A stretch of DNA of 64,000 nt from Gracilaria vermiculophylla. Lineage: Eukaryota; Rhodophyta; Florideophyceae; Gracilariales; Gracilariaceae. Both the position numbers and the translations under genes were made by a program. Each line of letters opens with the position of its first letter. The first letter of the stretch is position 1. Of this stretch, positions 34,312 through 45,784 are shown one piece after another. Below the pieces are notes generated by a model. It searched no databases. It saw only the letters and a list, made by a program, of their open reading frames with translations, and had not been told where the DNA came from. The stretch is taken from the NCBI GenBank assembly GCA_019155205.2, contig JAHNZQ020000049.1, forward strand, positions 350,126 to 414,125, in the 5' to 3' direction.

Positions 34312-34938
34312 TCATTCAAGGCCGCCGAATTGTTTTTTGACCCAGTATAATTCCAGCTCTCCTTCGCTCCTCTGTCCACTGCACCGCCGGTCGGTACAGG
34401 GGCCTGAAGCGAGTGGAAGCGCCCATCCACCTGGGGCTACCAGTACAAGGCAGGCGAGGCTCTGCGAGAGTCCTCCGACAAAACCGCGGCGAAAGTTCGC
34501 GACCAAGACGCCGACACCTCTCGTGCCTGCGAGGCTGGGCGTCTCCTTTGCACTCTTACCGCGGGGAGTCAGTGGCCCGTCGCAAGACACAAGCGCCGTC
34601 GTCTTGCTTCCGCACCACGCTCCGCCTCCACCTCTCGTTGCGCCAGCCACGTGGATCGACACGCAACACTCAGCTTGTACTGCTTGGCTGTCGTCCTCTA
34701 CCACAACTTTGGTATTGTTGGCGGTGGTCCTATAAGAAGGAATCGAAGTCTGTGAAGAGCGCAAAGCCGAGTTGCTGGAAGTCGTTTTGGCAGTTTCAAG
34801 GTTTTGCTTGAAGCGTCGTTCTTTTTCTTGAGTTGTTTTCAAAATTGCGGACCAATCTGTGGGCTTCCCTATCCGAATCACCCGGCCAGGAAACAGACCG
34901 CCCGACACACCGAAGACCATTGAATTTTCATCCGTCAT
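34312..34938 (-). CDS. Open frame between the PP4R3 and TBC relics, possibly the TBC N-terminus
   Basis: 208 codons starting MTDENSMVFGVSGG. The first third is hydrophilic and contains a coiled-coil-like stretch (TTQEKERRFKQNLETAK); the remainder is Gly, Ser and Thr rich. TBC1D22 proteins have long low-complexity N-termini, and this would be the right place and strand, with an intron between 34312 and 34163 needed to join them. It is also in frame with the PP4R3 relic upstream across a TGA at 34942-34944, so it could instead be that gene's tail. I favour the TBC link weakly. Confidence 0.4.
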   Translation of the reverse strand: MTDENSMVFGVSGGLFPGRVIRIGKPTDWSAILKTTQEKERRFKQNLETAKTTSSNSALRSSQTSIPSYRTTANNTKVVVEDDSQAVQAECCVSIHVAGATRGGGGAWCGSKTTALVSCDGPLTPRGKSAKETPSLAGTRGVGVLVANFRRGFVGGLSQSLACLVLVAPGGWALPLASGPCTDRRCSGQRSEGELELYWVKKQFGGLE

Positions 34939-34941
34939 GCC

Positions 34942-36381
34942 TCACACTTTAAAAGAGAAAAGCGTTTGAAGATATGAAAATGAAGCTGTGTGTGGTCCCA
35001 GAAGAGCAGGTAGTACCGCTTCTTGATGGGCGGAATGCTTATTATTCGACGAAAGCGACTCTGAATGACACTCAGTCAACCAGGTTTGTGCATGAGATGC
35101 CTCGGATGAATTTCGTGCATGCACATCACTTTGATCGCCGCGGACATGCGAGGCACTGGATGCATTCGAAACCTGACGTTGGCCAGAGGCAGGGTGCTTC
35201 TGTTCCTCGCGAAGAACTCGTTTTCGCTTCCACTCTCCCAATGCTTTCAAAAATCATGGCAGGTTCTGCTCATTATACTCCAAACACCCAATAACATCCG
35301 TGAATTATTTTTCGTTCAACAGCACTTCCAGCACGCTATTGGCACCTAGGCGAAATAAGCAGCGAATGAGAACGTTTAGCACAATTAGCAACGCGAAGTA
35401 TTCTATGACTGTGGCTTCGCAAAATGTGTTACAAAGCGATGAGATGAACTGAGGCGAAGACACCAGTCGCGCAAACGCTTGATGAATGTTTTGATTCCCC
35501 ATAACTTTGGACTTCATCATAAGGTGTACCAGCGTCATAAGTCCTTCGCGGTCGGGATTTGACATAGCCAAAAATATCTGTTTCACACCAGCAAGGTTGA
35601 TGGTGGTCGTTGGAGACACGCGCACAGGAATTTTGGAAGGTGAAAGAATCATGTAACCCGCGCCCTCCTGAAATAGTACATCTTCAATCGCGTCGTGATT
35701 CCACGCGACATTGGGGACGGTGTCCTCAAAAAGGCATGGATCATGAGCGCCAACAGCAGTGGAAAAATCTGGCAAGCGAGCCAGCGACGTAGACGTATGA
35801 TGCGCTTCCCGTTCGTTGGTATCAGCGATGTTCGCATCGCCAGCACGCGCTTCACGCGGCTGAGAGGGGCGGAGATGTTCGGGGTTGAGAGATTGCGGCG
35901 ACGATGATTAGTGTGCTGTCGCGGGTATCGTTGCGTCATCAGATGTGGAGTGATGAAGCTGTTAGTGCAATTGGTGCGGTTGGTGGTGCTGCTGGTGATG
36001 GTGGTGCTGCTGGTGGTGGTTCTGCTGCTGGTGGTGCTGCTGCTGGTGCTGCGGCTGGTTGTGCTCTTGCTGTTGTGCATCGCAAGGCGAATGTGACTGG
36101 GGTTTGAGGTTTTCGAGCATGAGAATCTTGCGTCACACTCTGGAGCATCCGTCTGCATCGGCGAAGGAGACAGCAACCTCAGTGGGTGATTTGGAGTCGG
36201 GGAAAGGTCGCTCATTCCACGAGATGATGTTCTGCTCCGGGCAGCGGTAGTATGCATCGGCGGGATGCAGTTGGGAGAAGAGCAACAGGGAGCCGTTGGT
36301 CTCTGCCAGAACGCACACGGTGAACAGGGTGGTGTGCGGGTCGGGGAGGCAGGTGAGAAAGTCCGTTCACGGCGACGACCA
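34942..36381 (-). pseudogene. PP4R3/SMEK (Psy2) regulatory subunit of protein phosphatase 4 (damaged)
   Basis: Targets PP4 to substrates in DNA-damage and cell-cycle signalling, by family. The PH/EVH1-like N-terminal domain is read near 36320-36130 (LAETNGSLLLFSQLHPAD, then QNIISWNE and EVAVSFADADGCSRV). A Gln/His-rich insertion follows (about 36080-35960), then the helical SMEK core (EYFALLIVLNVLIRCLF), reaching FTDVIGCLEYNE near 35290. All of this lies in one frame without frameshift. Stops: TGA 36133-36135 (Trp expected), TAA 35962-35964 inside the Gln/His run, TAA 35908-35910, TAA 35305-35307, TGA 35254-35256. The part after 35250 no longer matches the family, and the extreme N-terminus before 36381 is unclear. 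Confidence 0.8.
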
Positions 36382-37104
36382 GAATCTGGGCGCCATGAGA
36401 TATGTTTTTTTGTAAGAGTTCCACCCCCTTCTTGAATATTTATACCTTTCATGGACAGATAAGCTGCTTCTGGCGTTGGGAAGCCAGAAGCAATTGTTCA
36501 AAACCGGCGACGCAGCCCCCCCCCCATGCCCCACAGCTCGCTCCGGCTTCCCACCGTTGCGGTGCGGCCTGAAATCTCCATGCGCACCTAGGCATCGTAC
36601 GTAGGGCTGACACAGCCGAACGTGAAAAATATTTCGAGGTCCACGACGCAGACGCGCAACTAGATGCGATCGTACGAGCTGGAGTTGCGCGACGTGTGCG
36701 TGCTCGAGCGGGCGGGCGTGGCGAATGCGGTAGAAGCGGTGGGAGGCAGGTATAGCGTGCCATGCACGCTGACCGAGCGAGGCTTGGTCGTGCGGAGCAC
36801 GCAGCAAAAGCCCGGGTTGCATCCGGTTGGAGACAGACTGCTGCATTGTGCATTGCCAGGTATTCGAAAATGAGCAGTCATTGCGTGATTGGGAACTCGT
36901 TGCGAAGGTTTATTTCGTTGTGGCATTTTTCCCCAGCTCATCTGTATTTCCGTACTCTGCATGCAAGCAAGACGTAAGTCACAGTCCACTGCCGTGCTTC
37001 ATCCCTTTGCAATTCACGTCACCATGTCTCCGAAAATAAAGGCAGGGATGTTGTAGTGGAAGAGAGCAGCGAAATCCGCAAGAGGCGAACAAGAGAGGGG
37101 AGTA
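36382..37104. other. No recognised gene
   Basis: GC-rich, with many overlapping open frames on both strands, none convincing. It should contain the PP4R3 first exon and promoter if those survive, and the left end of the Plavaka-like unit. Confidence 0.4.
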
Positions 37105-40086
37105 ATGCAAGAGATGGAGGCGGATTGCTTAGATCTCGTCTCCCACGAAGCGGTCTTCAATGTGCAATGCGAGGAGGAGCGCGCTGTGACGCGCACGGTG
37201 GGACCCGCAGTGGTGCACGCGTTGGCCCATGTGGGAGTGCAAGTGGTGGTCAGAGGGTGAGTGAGAAACGGAATGCAGCGAGGAGGCCAATCGCTGCCTC
37301 TTCATAGTGGACTGTGAGCGAGGTAGTGGAGAGCGAGGATATGCGGAACATTGAAAAGGAGGCCTTGTCCACAGAAGAATAAGTGAACGCGCGCTGAGCG
37401 GGGCAAAAACGTTTGGTGGCGAGGGATATAGTGCGGGAAAACTGTGGTGAAGACGGCGCCGTCGAGGTAGTGGACTATGGTGATGTTGCGGGTGAGGCCG
37501 AAGCAAGGAGCTCACTGGAAGGCAAGATGAGTGTTTATGCAAGCAGGGCTAGCTATGTTTCCTGTGAGAAGGAGATCGGCAACATTTCGAGGAATGCAAC
37601 GAGCACCCGTACAGCAGAAGAGAGTCAACACCGAGTTTTAGACGGGGAGAGAATCCGTTCTACAGTTGCACAAAGAGAGAGAGAGTGGAATTGGAGGTGT
37701 AGAAGGCGTTTCGGGGTTGCTAGAAAGCGTCTCTGGTGCTGACAAGGATCGGAAAAGGCGAGAGAGGCAAAGGCTAGGAACTCCGGGAAGAGAGACAGAG
37801 GCAAAGGGCAGTGTTAGAGATTGTGTTGCTGGTGTTCGGTGCAGCGAAAAAAAAGCACAAGATGGTACAACGGGGAAGGGAATTGATCGAGTACGAGAAG
37901 ATGAGGACGTCTTCGCAACTCGGACGCCGCCACGGGAGTTTCAACACACACACCGGAGAGTATGCGTGTTGTAAGAAGGGATATATTGCCATCAGAGTGT
38001 CATAAGAGTGCGGGAAGCGGCGGGGAAAGGAAGAAGAGAAGGGAAAGAAGAGCTGGGAACTTTGAAGATGTAATTGGAAGAAGCAGGAGAAGAAGTCATA
38101 AATATTCTACCGCTATTTCAGCTGATTGAGAAGGTTAACGCGCTGAAGGGAGAAGTGGTAAAGATGAAGAAAGAATACTACAGTGTAATGGTGAGCTCGA
38201 AGTGGACACAGGGGGAGCTCAAACGGGTTAAATCGCAGTTAACGGAGCAGAATATGGTGGTAGACTGTTTGAGAGAAGCTGGAAATGCGAGAAGGAACGA
38301 GATGCACCAGGTTAGAGGGCAAGGAGAGGCTTCAAGGCGTTGGAAGGACGAGATCACAGTTGAGGAATGCTTCTACGGGTTTGCGAGGTTCATGTACGAT
38401 CGAATCTTGCTCTACGTAAAGTTGGAGACGTCGAAGGTTTGCTTTGATTCGGAAAGTGGGGCTCGGAGCTGGAAGAACCGGAGCGAGATAGTCGGGGACA
38501 GTAGAGAGGTTAGTATGTTTGTGGTGGGAGAGAAAGAGATTCTACCGAGATGCCCGGTGGAGGTTGCTTCGGAGATGAGATCGTACACGCCGTCGACGGA
38601 GGGCGGAAGTGATGAGTTGTTGAAGTATGTGGTGAAGACGGAGATATTGGGGGAGAAGTGGGAGTCGATTCGGAGTGCGGGGAGGAAGGATTCGTGTGTC
38701 GAGGGGGTCAGCGATGACACGTGTTTGAGGCAGCGAATGAAGCAGACACTGAGTGACGTCGTTGGGGTTCGGAAGTGGGCGGCCCGAGACAAGATGTTTT
38801 CGATGCTCGGCTATGACCTGATTGCGAGGAGGTCTAAGCCCACGGAAGGGATGGGGATCTAAGTGGAATTGAAGGATCAGTTGAAAGAAGCACGACAGAA
38901 GTTGAGGGGAGACGCGGAGGATGAGGTGGAAATTTTAGAGGTGTGGAGAATGAGAGCAATAGAGGACCTTGTGTACTCGGGATCGAAGGTGAATGTGCGT
39001 TTCGAGGAGTTTGAATCCAACGATATGTTCTGTCGGAATGCAATGGCAGTGGAGGTGCCGGAGGAATTCATGGGATAACAGGTGGGAAAGGAGAGGCACC
39101 GGACGATGAAATATGTGGATGGAACCATGATGCACCTCGCCAGACTTGATGAGTGGATCGGGTGTGCGGTGAGTATGATGGAGAGTGGAGTAGGACGAGG
39201 CGGCCAACGGCAGTAGTTGTTTTCTACGTTTTATGAGAAGTACGTACCGCATGCGGTTGAAGGAGTACTGAAAACGGCATGGGAAGCGGTGAAGATGTAC
39301 CGTATGCAGTTTTGAAATGAAGGAGTGTGTGGAGGGGAACAAAGGGATGTTTGTGATAACCCGGAGCGGAGAGCGACAGTTTTTTTAAGGATACCGTCGG
39401 GTGGGAAGCTTTACTTGGCAGTGAGGGAAGACTTCTTTTTGAAGCATATGACGAGGTGGCTTGGGGCTGTTTTGCATTGCTTTGTAGGTTCGTGCCAGCC
39501 AGAGGAGGAATGGTTCGAGCGACTAAAGAGCAGGCGTGTGGAGGAGCTGCAATTCATGGGTGTGGAAGTAGAGGAGAAGGACGGGGCCGGAGAGAGAGAG
39601 GGCAGTGTGGAGTGAGAGAAGGGTTATGAAAAGTGGTGGTATTTATTGGTTGGGGATATGTGGCTTTGCCGTGGGGTCGCGGTAGACGCAATTGAGGTAG
39701 AATCGATGGAAGCGCCAGTGGAGACGTCGGGTGAAGGGAGGAGTGGAGTAGTTCTGACGGACAATGTGAAAGGAGCCGAGGATGGAGGATGCAGAGATGA
39801 GTCCGAACCATGGGGTGACATTATCGGAGTCGGATTGTATGGAGATGGGGACGGGATTAGTGGTGTGGTTGTGTTCATCGTCTGTTGCCTATCTCAGGCT
39901 TATGCATTTGAGAGTGAGGTCGACGCCGTATTGAGGTGGGACTGCTTCAAAGAACTGGACGAAGGCAAACTCCTTTGGGTCTGGGTTGCCGGTGGTGGAG
40001 GAGTGATATGTGAAGCGAAGGAAGGAGATGAACTTGGAGATCCAGACGATTGGACGGGAGTCCGAAGTGCTGGAGGCGGCGACTAA
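37105..40086 (+). pseudogene. Second long ORF of the Plavaka-like unit, unknown function
   Basis: From 38074 to 40086 one plus-strand frame runs about 670 codons without a frameshift, broken only by five stops: TAA near 38860, TAA near 39076, TAG near 39215, TGA near 39313 and TGA near 39613. All fit Gln, Arg or Trp by one transition. The N-terminal part looks coiled-coil (IEKVNALKGEVVKMKKEYY); the middle contains EEFMG and SGGKLYLAVREDFF; the end is Gly, Val and Asp rich. An earlier block in the same frame starts near 37105 (MQEMEADCLDLVSHEAVF) but 37300-38070 is disordered. It converges on the transposase with only about 25 bp between the stops. I do not recognise the protein; position suggests an accessory protein of the transposon. 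Confidence 0.55.
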
Positions 40087-40110
40087 GATGTGAGAATGCC
40101 TTGGAGATTT

Positions 40111-42952
40111 TTAAAAGCCGAATGGGGGGGCTGTAAAGATGCGTTGGAGGAGTGGTAGTGCAGGATGACCTACTGCGATTTCGTTTCGTTGTGGGAGGTA
40201 ATTGTCGAGGGTGGGGATGTAGCCTCCGATAACGTAAGCGAAGCTGACGACTGTAAGACGGATGTGACGGAGGGTAGGGGAGGTGTTGGTGAGGGCGAGG
40301 TTTTCGAGAGAGAGGTTAATGAAGGACGAGAGGGAGTGTGTGGTGATGTGAGATATGAAGCAGACTGTGTCTGGGGTGAAGAGATGTTTAAGTAAGGTGG
40401 GTTTGGAGTGGATATTGGAGCGAAGATACTTTTCTGCGTTGATGAGATAGGCGAAGGGGATTTGCTTCCCATCACGAGCGAAGCCTGGCTGACGCTTGAG
40501 GTTAGAGAGCTCAGGGAAGGAGGAGGAGGTGAAGGATGTGACTGAGATGGGTTTCCAGAGACGTGTACGGTTCGAGCGGTCGATAGCATTGATGGTCACG
40601 TGGTGTGCTGTAGATTTGCGCTTTAATGTTTGGCGGTAGTGGGTCTTGAAGATAATGTAAGCATGCTTGTAAATGCTTGCATCGTTGATATGAAGTCCTC
40701 CGAAGCGGCGAATGCCGTCGACGATGTGACCGAGGAGATGGAACTTGAGGGTGCCGCAATTGGAAGGATGGTAGGGGCCTAGCACCTAGACTGCAGTTTC
40801 CTTAAAGGAATGGATAAGGTCTTGGAGCTCAGATAGGCGTGGTTCTGTCCACTCGATGACGTCGTTGTATCGCATGGCCATGAAGTGAAGATCTTTGTAC
40901 TTAGCAAAGATGGAGGTGAGAGGGGCTGAGGCAGCTTCGTCTCAGAAGCGGTCCAAAAAGGCTCCAATGAATGTAAAGCCCATGTCGAGGGCACGGTAGT
41001 CTTTCGCTTCGAGCATTTCTCGAAGGCCGTTATGGAGAAACAGGCCGTTGGGGACCTGTGCGCTGTCTGGGGAGGAAAAGTCGATGTGAAAGTCAGTGGT
41101 GGGAGAATGCGTTTCGATTGCGGCGAGGATGGTGTTGGAGTGCTTGAGGATAGAGAAACGGACCGAGGAAAAGGGTTGGCGTGTCTTGGAGGGGCCGATT
41201 TTGGTGAAGAGGAAATCTGACCCGAGTCGTTTGATGGCTGCAATGTTGATGAGTTTGGAGACGCCGAGATAAAAGTTGTAAAGTGGCTCAAATGCGAAGA
41301 TGTTGTAAGGGGAGAGGAGAAATGAGATATCGTGGAGGGCATAGGACTCGAAGATAGAGGAATGCTTTGCGATGGAAAGGGAATGAAGGGCTTCGACGGC
41401 TTGCTCCCTCTTGGTGCGGGCGACTTTGGGCTTGCGGGCGAAGAGTGCCTGTTATGCGTCGCGGAGGAGATTGAAGTTCTTTTGACGGACGATAACAGTG
41501 TGCTGCTGCGTGCGAGAGGTGTGGGAGTGGGGGTGGAGATGGAGGTCATCACGGGAGACTGTGCACCTGTGGCATGGTTGCTTTGATCGGGTGCCGTGGC
41601 GAACTGCGAGGATGTCCTTGGCTTCAGGGATGTCTGTGCAGTAGCTGGCGATGACCGCATGGCAGTGGCAAAGAATGCCGTGGGCGTTGCGGAAGGGGTA
41701 GCCGAGCAGTCCGGAGCTCAGGGTAGGCTAAAGGAGATGAAAGAGAGCGTTCTGAATGAGTTCCATTTGGGATTCGCGGGAGATGGCTGCTGAGGTGGGG
41801 GAGAACTGGTCTGCTTCTGAAGAGCTATTGATAGGTTGGAAGGAGGTAGGGATGTAGCCGATGACTGTGGGGTTTTCGGAGATGCACATGCGACGGAAGG
41901 AGTCGGAGAAGTTGAGAAGGACGATGTGCATGGGGAAGGAGGTGACAGAGGAGGACTTGAATATTTGCGGGAGTATAGGTGGACGAGGCCAATGATAAAG
42001 TCATTGCCGATCGTCGTGGGAGAGTGCGAGACAATGTTTGGATTGGGATACTGCATGATTTGGACCTTGAGGGCGGGGACTGCTTTGCGGCCGAGGTCGG
42101 CTGCCATTGGGTGGGCGAATGCTGGTGCTCCTGACGCGGTTGCATGCAAGATGGGGTGGAAGAAAGTGTTTTGGAAGTGAGCCAGGGCGAGCTGCTGCTT
42201 GAGGACTTCGAGCGCGTTTTTCTGGAAGAGAGTTGCGGAGAAGCGGTGTTGTAAATCGGTAATGGATCGAAAAGAGAAACCGGTGGCACACACGCACTGT
42301 TTGAAGAGTTGGTATTGGAGTTGGAGACATTGTCTGGCGGAAGTGATTTGGTTTTGGAATGCAGAAATGGAGAAGATGGGGTCGTTGGGAAGGGAGATGA
42401 GTTCGTTGGCCTCGCGGCATTCGAGGTTTGAAGCAATGTAGGAAAAGTAGAGGACGAGTTGCTCTAGGTGGAAGTTTGTGGCGGAGGTGGGAGCTGCGGG
42501 AGAGGGGATGGAGCTGGCGTTCTGTACTTTGTGGAAATAGTCTTTATTATGGAGGAGGTAGAGGGCGAATTATTGCTGGCGGTAGGAGTCTTCGTCGGCG
42601 AAAAGGACGTTTTCGGAAGGTCTGTTGGAGGTAGCTGGTGCTGGTAGTAGAGGGACTGTCTTTTGGGCTTGCAGTTCTTGGCGCATGGAGGGAAGCTGAT
42701 GTAAGTGCCGCAGGGAGAGAGGCAGCGTTTGTTGGGAGTGCAGCGATGCTTGCAACGTCTTTGGTGGTTCTGGACGGCGGGGATGGTGCGGGCGAAGAAA
42801 GAGCAGTGTGGGTAGCAGCAGTTGCGCAGCAGCAGTTGGGCACGATGTGGAGTGGGAGGGATAATTGGAACCCAGTGTGCTGGCAGGGGGTGTCGAGGAG
42901 GGTAAGAGTGCAGTATGGCTCGCGGGGAAGGGGAAGGAATATCGTAATGCAC
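40111..42952 (-). pseudogene. Plavaka/Tnp2-like transposase
   Basis: Minus strand. N-terminal Cys/His cluster (CCYPHCSFF, then NHQRRCKHRC, KRCLSPC, PPCAKNC) near 42830-42680. A frameshift near 42680 leads into a helical region (LVLYFSYIASNLECREANE, near 42450), and a second near 41968 into the core: HIVLLNFSD, YPFRNAHGILCHC, DILAVRHGTRSKQPCHRC, then FAFEPLYNFYLGVSKL. The C-terminal part reads FHLLGHIVDGIRRFGGL and YIIFKTHYRQTLKRKST near 40700. The CxxC-containing block and the leucine-rich helix that follow one another match the order in Plavaka/Tnp2 (CACTA-related) transposases; I assign it on that resemblance. Stops: TAA near 42567, TAG near 41729, TAA near 41450, TGA near 40941 and TAG near 40786, all fitting Gln, Arg or Trp. 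No terminal inverted repeat was found. Confidence 0.65.
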
Positions 42953-43408
42953 GTGATGTACAGTTGTGGAGTGGTCCGTGGAGGTGGTGGGTTATCTGCG
43001 CGAGAAGTGAAAAAGTTAAACCAGAACGCCAGTGCCGGGAAACTGGGGCTACGGCCTATTTCATTGTCTATCGAGCTATACAGCCTGAATACTAGGTGTG
43101 TCGTCCTGTTTATCGAATGGCGAAAAGTGTAAAAAGTGAAGTTGAATTCCCATTATCTGTGCTGCCAAACAAAGGTAATTGCAGTTAAGTGCTAGTTTTT
43201 TCACACAAAACTAACTATTTCGAATGCATGAAGTTATTTTAGAAAATGTGCACATCCAAAAATTAATAATTTCACCGGGTTTCTCGTCGTTTCTGTACAA
43301 TCTTTTTTGACCGCTAAACTAGCAGTCCCGTAACACAGCCGTTCCTATGTGATTGCTGCAGAATCCAGAGATTTTGCTCCAGGCTTGAGCAACCCATCCT
43401 CGAGATGG
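42953..43408. other. No recognised gene
   Basis: Right flank of the Plavaka-like unit, turning AT-rich. No inverted repeat matching the left side near 37000 could be identified by eye. Confidence 0.4.
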
Positions 43409-43950
43409 TCATCCTTTTAGTGTCCAAAACGTCTCACACTTATGACACTTCGTCTTGCTCTTGAGCCTTGCGATCTGCTCTGCGGTTCTACGGGAAGTTT
43501 TTCCATTACTGCACTGAATTTTTGCTGACCCAGTATCACGGTCCACGTAGTGCGCAACATAACTGGAGATCGTTCGAGGCGACTTCTCTGACCCTTGGTT
43601 ACGCACCTTGTCACACTTCCTCAGTATAGATGCGAAAGCATCGTACGATATCGATTTGAGTTAGTCCGTATTTGTCGACGAAGACGTAAAGCTAGAGTCC
43701 TTCGAGGCGGCGTTGGTCAGTACAGAAGGTCTTGGAAAACGTCCAAAACGACAGCAAGGGGATCTCTCTTGTATACGGCGTCCACACTTGCTTCCGTGCC
43801 CTTCTCTGAGTGAATCGTACTATCTGTTCTAGCTTCGCACAGGTCGCAAGCTCTTCCATACAATTCAGATTCCAACATGATACCGCGCGCCTGCTTTGGA
43901 ATCTTGTTGCCATTAGAGTCTACGAGCGTATCTTGAAAAGATTTCCACAA
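43409..43950 (-). pseudogene. Unknown protein relic
   Basis: Two open blocks on the minus strand. The first (43950-43717, 77 codons) contains ACDLCEARTDS; the second (about 43690-43409, different frame) contains SYDAFASILRKCDKV and CHKCETFW, with a TAG at a position where Gln would fit. Paired CxxC motifs suggest metal binding, but I do not recognise a family. Confidence 0.35.
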
Positions 43951-44400
43951 CGATACGGCTGCTGCATATTGTTTCTAATGTCCACGACCGTCCGTCCACG
44001 AAACGCCTCTGTTATCCCATGAGAAACGGGGCCTAGACGGCAGCTGAATAGAACTTTTTGGGCCCATTACTATTAAAGTTCGAAGGTTATATTCTGCGCC
44101 TGGTACTTGAAAAAGTGTGTACTGGTTCGATCTGCCGGCCTCCTACGTTCGAGCTGCCTGCAGTCGATACTTCCGCTTTTATACTATTATACGAGCGCAA
44201 CTTTCCACGGACTGTCTGATTATCAGCCTGAGAAAGTGCTCTAGGCTCTCGTTGCCATGCTAAGATTATGTGTTTGTGAGAACGGTGCTCAACTGGGAGT
44301 CTACTAGAAGTTGCGTGGCAAAACGCTATTGCATTTGCTAACACGTACAAAACTGGCCACTCTCGTGCTAGCCAGAATATCTGAGTCATTACTTTCCACA
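43951..44400. other. No recognised gene
   Basis: A 104-codon minus-strand frame (44087-44401) has no recognisable features. Nothing else seen. Confidence 0.4.
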
Positions 44401-44775
44401 TTGTTTGCGCTGATTCGTGCCGTCGCCATCATATGAAGGTGTCCCCATTACGCTACGGATCTGCTTCGCGGTCGATCTCTTACTTCTTGTTGATTCAGTA
44501 TCTGTCCATACCAAAATTGAATTTAATGACGGTTTTCAAGCAGTTTTGGTCAAGATTGCTTAACGAGCAGACTTACGGAATAGTGCACGTTTTCCCCTAT
44601 TTCTGGGAGACATGCGAGCACCCCTAAAGAATGAAAAGTTTTCATACAAGATATAATCTACTTTTCAAAGCATTTCCTCAAGGGACAAAGTTTAAATATC
44701 GAGTGTGATGCAAAAGAGAATCAAAAAAGTACATTTACGGAGCAAAACAATTTTGATCTTTGTTTTCCCACTCGC
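44401..44775 (+). repeat. Dispersed repeat DR, copy 3 (partial)
   Basis: Matches about 21568-21946 and 46398-46770. The hydrophobic plus-strand frame (SYEGVPITLRICFAV, then LLLLVDSVSVHT) is kept until a TAA. The match ends abruptly at about 44775, at the edge of GC-rich sequence. Confidence 0.75.
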
Positions 44776-45784
44776 GTTGCCGGCATACGTGGCACCGCAG
44801 CACATGTACCACCATGACGCTGCGCAGGCGTGAGCCATTGGCACACGCAGATGCGCCGAAAATGAAAACAACGAAATTCGCCTCTCGTGGCATGCACGTG
44901 CCCTCCAGCGCTGCGCCCCGCGGCGGTGCGATGTACACAGCAGTGGCGCTTTGGAGTTGCGCAGCAACGGACGCCGGCGAGCCACGTCCTGTTGCGCCGA
45001 CTTCCGCGGCCGGCCGAGCATCGGCGGCGCTGGCGTCCCCTTCGCATGAGGCGGCCTGTGAGGTCTGTGCTGGCACTGCCCGAAAACCCCGTCTTGGATG
45101 CCGGTGCTGCGCCGCGAGCGGCGGTCAACTCCCAGAAAACGGGGAAAACTTTCTCGACTGGCGAGCAAAAGATGCTGCAAAAGCTTCCATCAAAACAAAA
45201 AGAGACAGTAAAGTCGTCTGACGTCACAATTATTGTCGTTGGCTAAGAACACCAGCCCTTCACAAACACACTGAGCTGGAGCCTGCAGTTAACTGTTTTC
45301 AATGGCCGGAGAAGCGAAACCCGATGGAGCAGCGGATGCAAAACTCTCTTGCTGCTGTTCGAAAGAGTATGGAACCCACAGAATAAAAACAGTGAGAACA
45401 AACCAACGTAAAAGGAAAATTAATCTGCATACGCTTGTTCAAAATCGAGCCCAAAAGGGCTCAGCGCGGCAAAACCTTTGGAAGGAGTATACCTTTTGTC
45501 TGTTGGGCAGTACAATAATTTTGTATGCTTCAACACACGCAGTCGATGTTTTATGGCCTCAGCTGCTTGGCTTGTCTCTCATCTCTGGTCAAACTTGATG
45601 ATAGATTTCTTCTTGGAATTCATTTTGTATCATGTTTATAATGCAAAAAAAATCTTAATGGTTTCCTTCAAATGCCCTTAGAAATATACATTATGTTCTT
45701 TCATAAAATCTTATGAAACCTTGGATATTTTTTATACAGTTCTTGTCTTCCGAAAGAAAATTACTTACATCTACGAAATATTTT
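44776..45784. other. GC-rich then mixed sequence, unknown ORFs
   Basis: 44776-45240 is GC- and CpG-rich, in sharp contrast to its flanks. A plus-strand frame of 153 codons (44760-45221) and two overlapping minus-strand frames of 162-168 codons cross it, a typical side effect of high GC. A 98-codon plus-strand frame at 45302-45598 contains SCCCSKEYG. None is recognised. Confidence 0.4.

Noticed and set aside
31531..36381. Stops in conserved genes as a sign of a non-standard genetic code
   Set aside because: The same proteins use TGG for Trp and CAA/CAG for Gln at many positions, both TAG and TGA fall at Trp sites, and frameshifts occur too. Mutation or sequence error explains this better. RNA editing cannot be ruled out without transcripts.
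35649..36452. Minus-strand 267-codon frame
   Set aside because: Ser/Thr-rich shadow of the PP4R3 relic; the PP4R3 motifs are read one frame away and extend further.
37040..37062. TAGTG near 37055 as a CACTA-type terminal repeat of the Plavaka-like unit
   Set aside because: It is in the orientation of a right end, not a left end, and no matching partner was found near 43000.
40779..41660. Minus-strand 293-codon Ser/Pro/Thr-rich frame
   Set aside because: It is the out-of-phase shadow of the Plavaka-like transposase, whose conserved residues lie in another frame.
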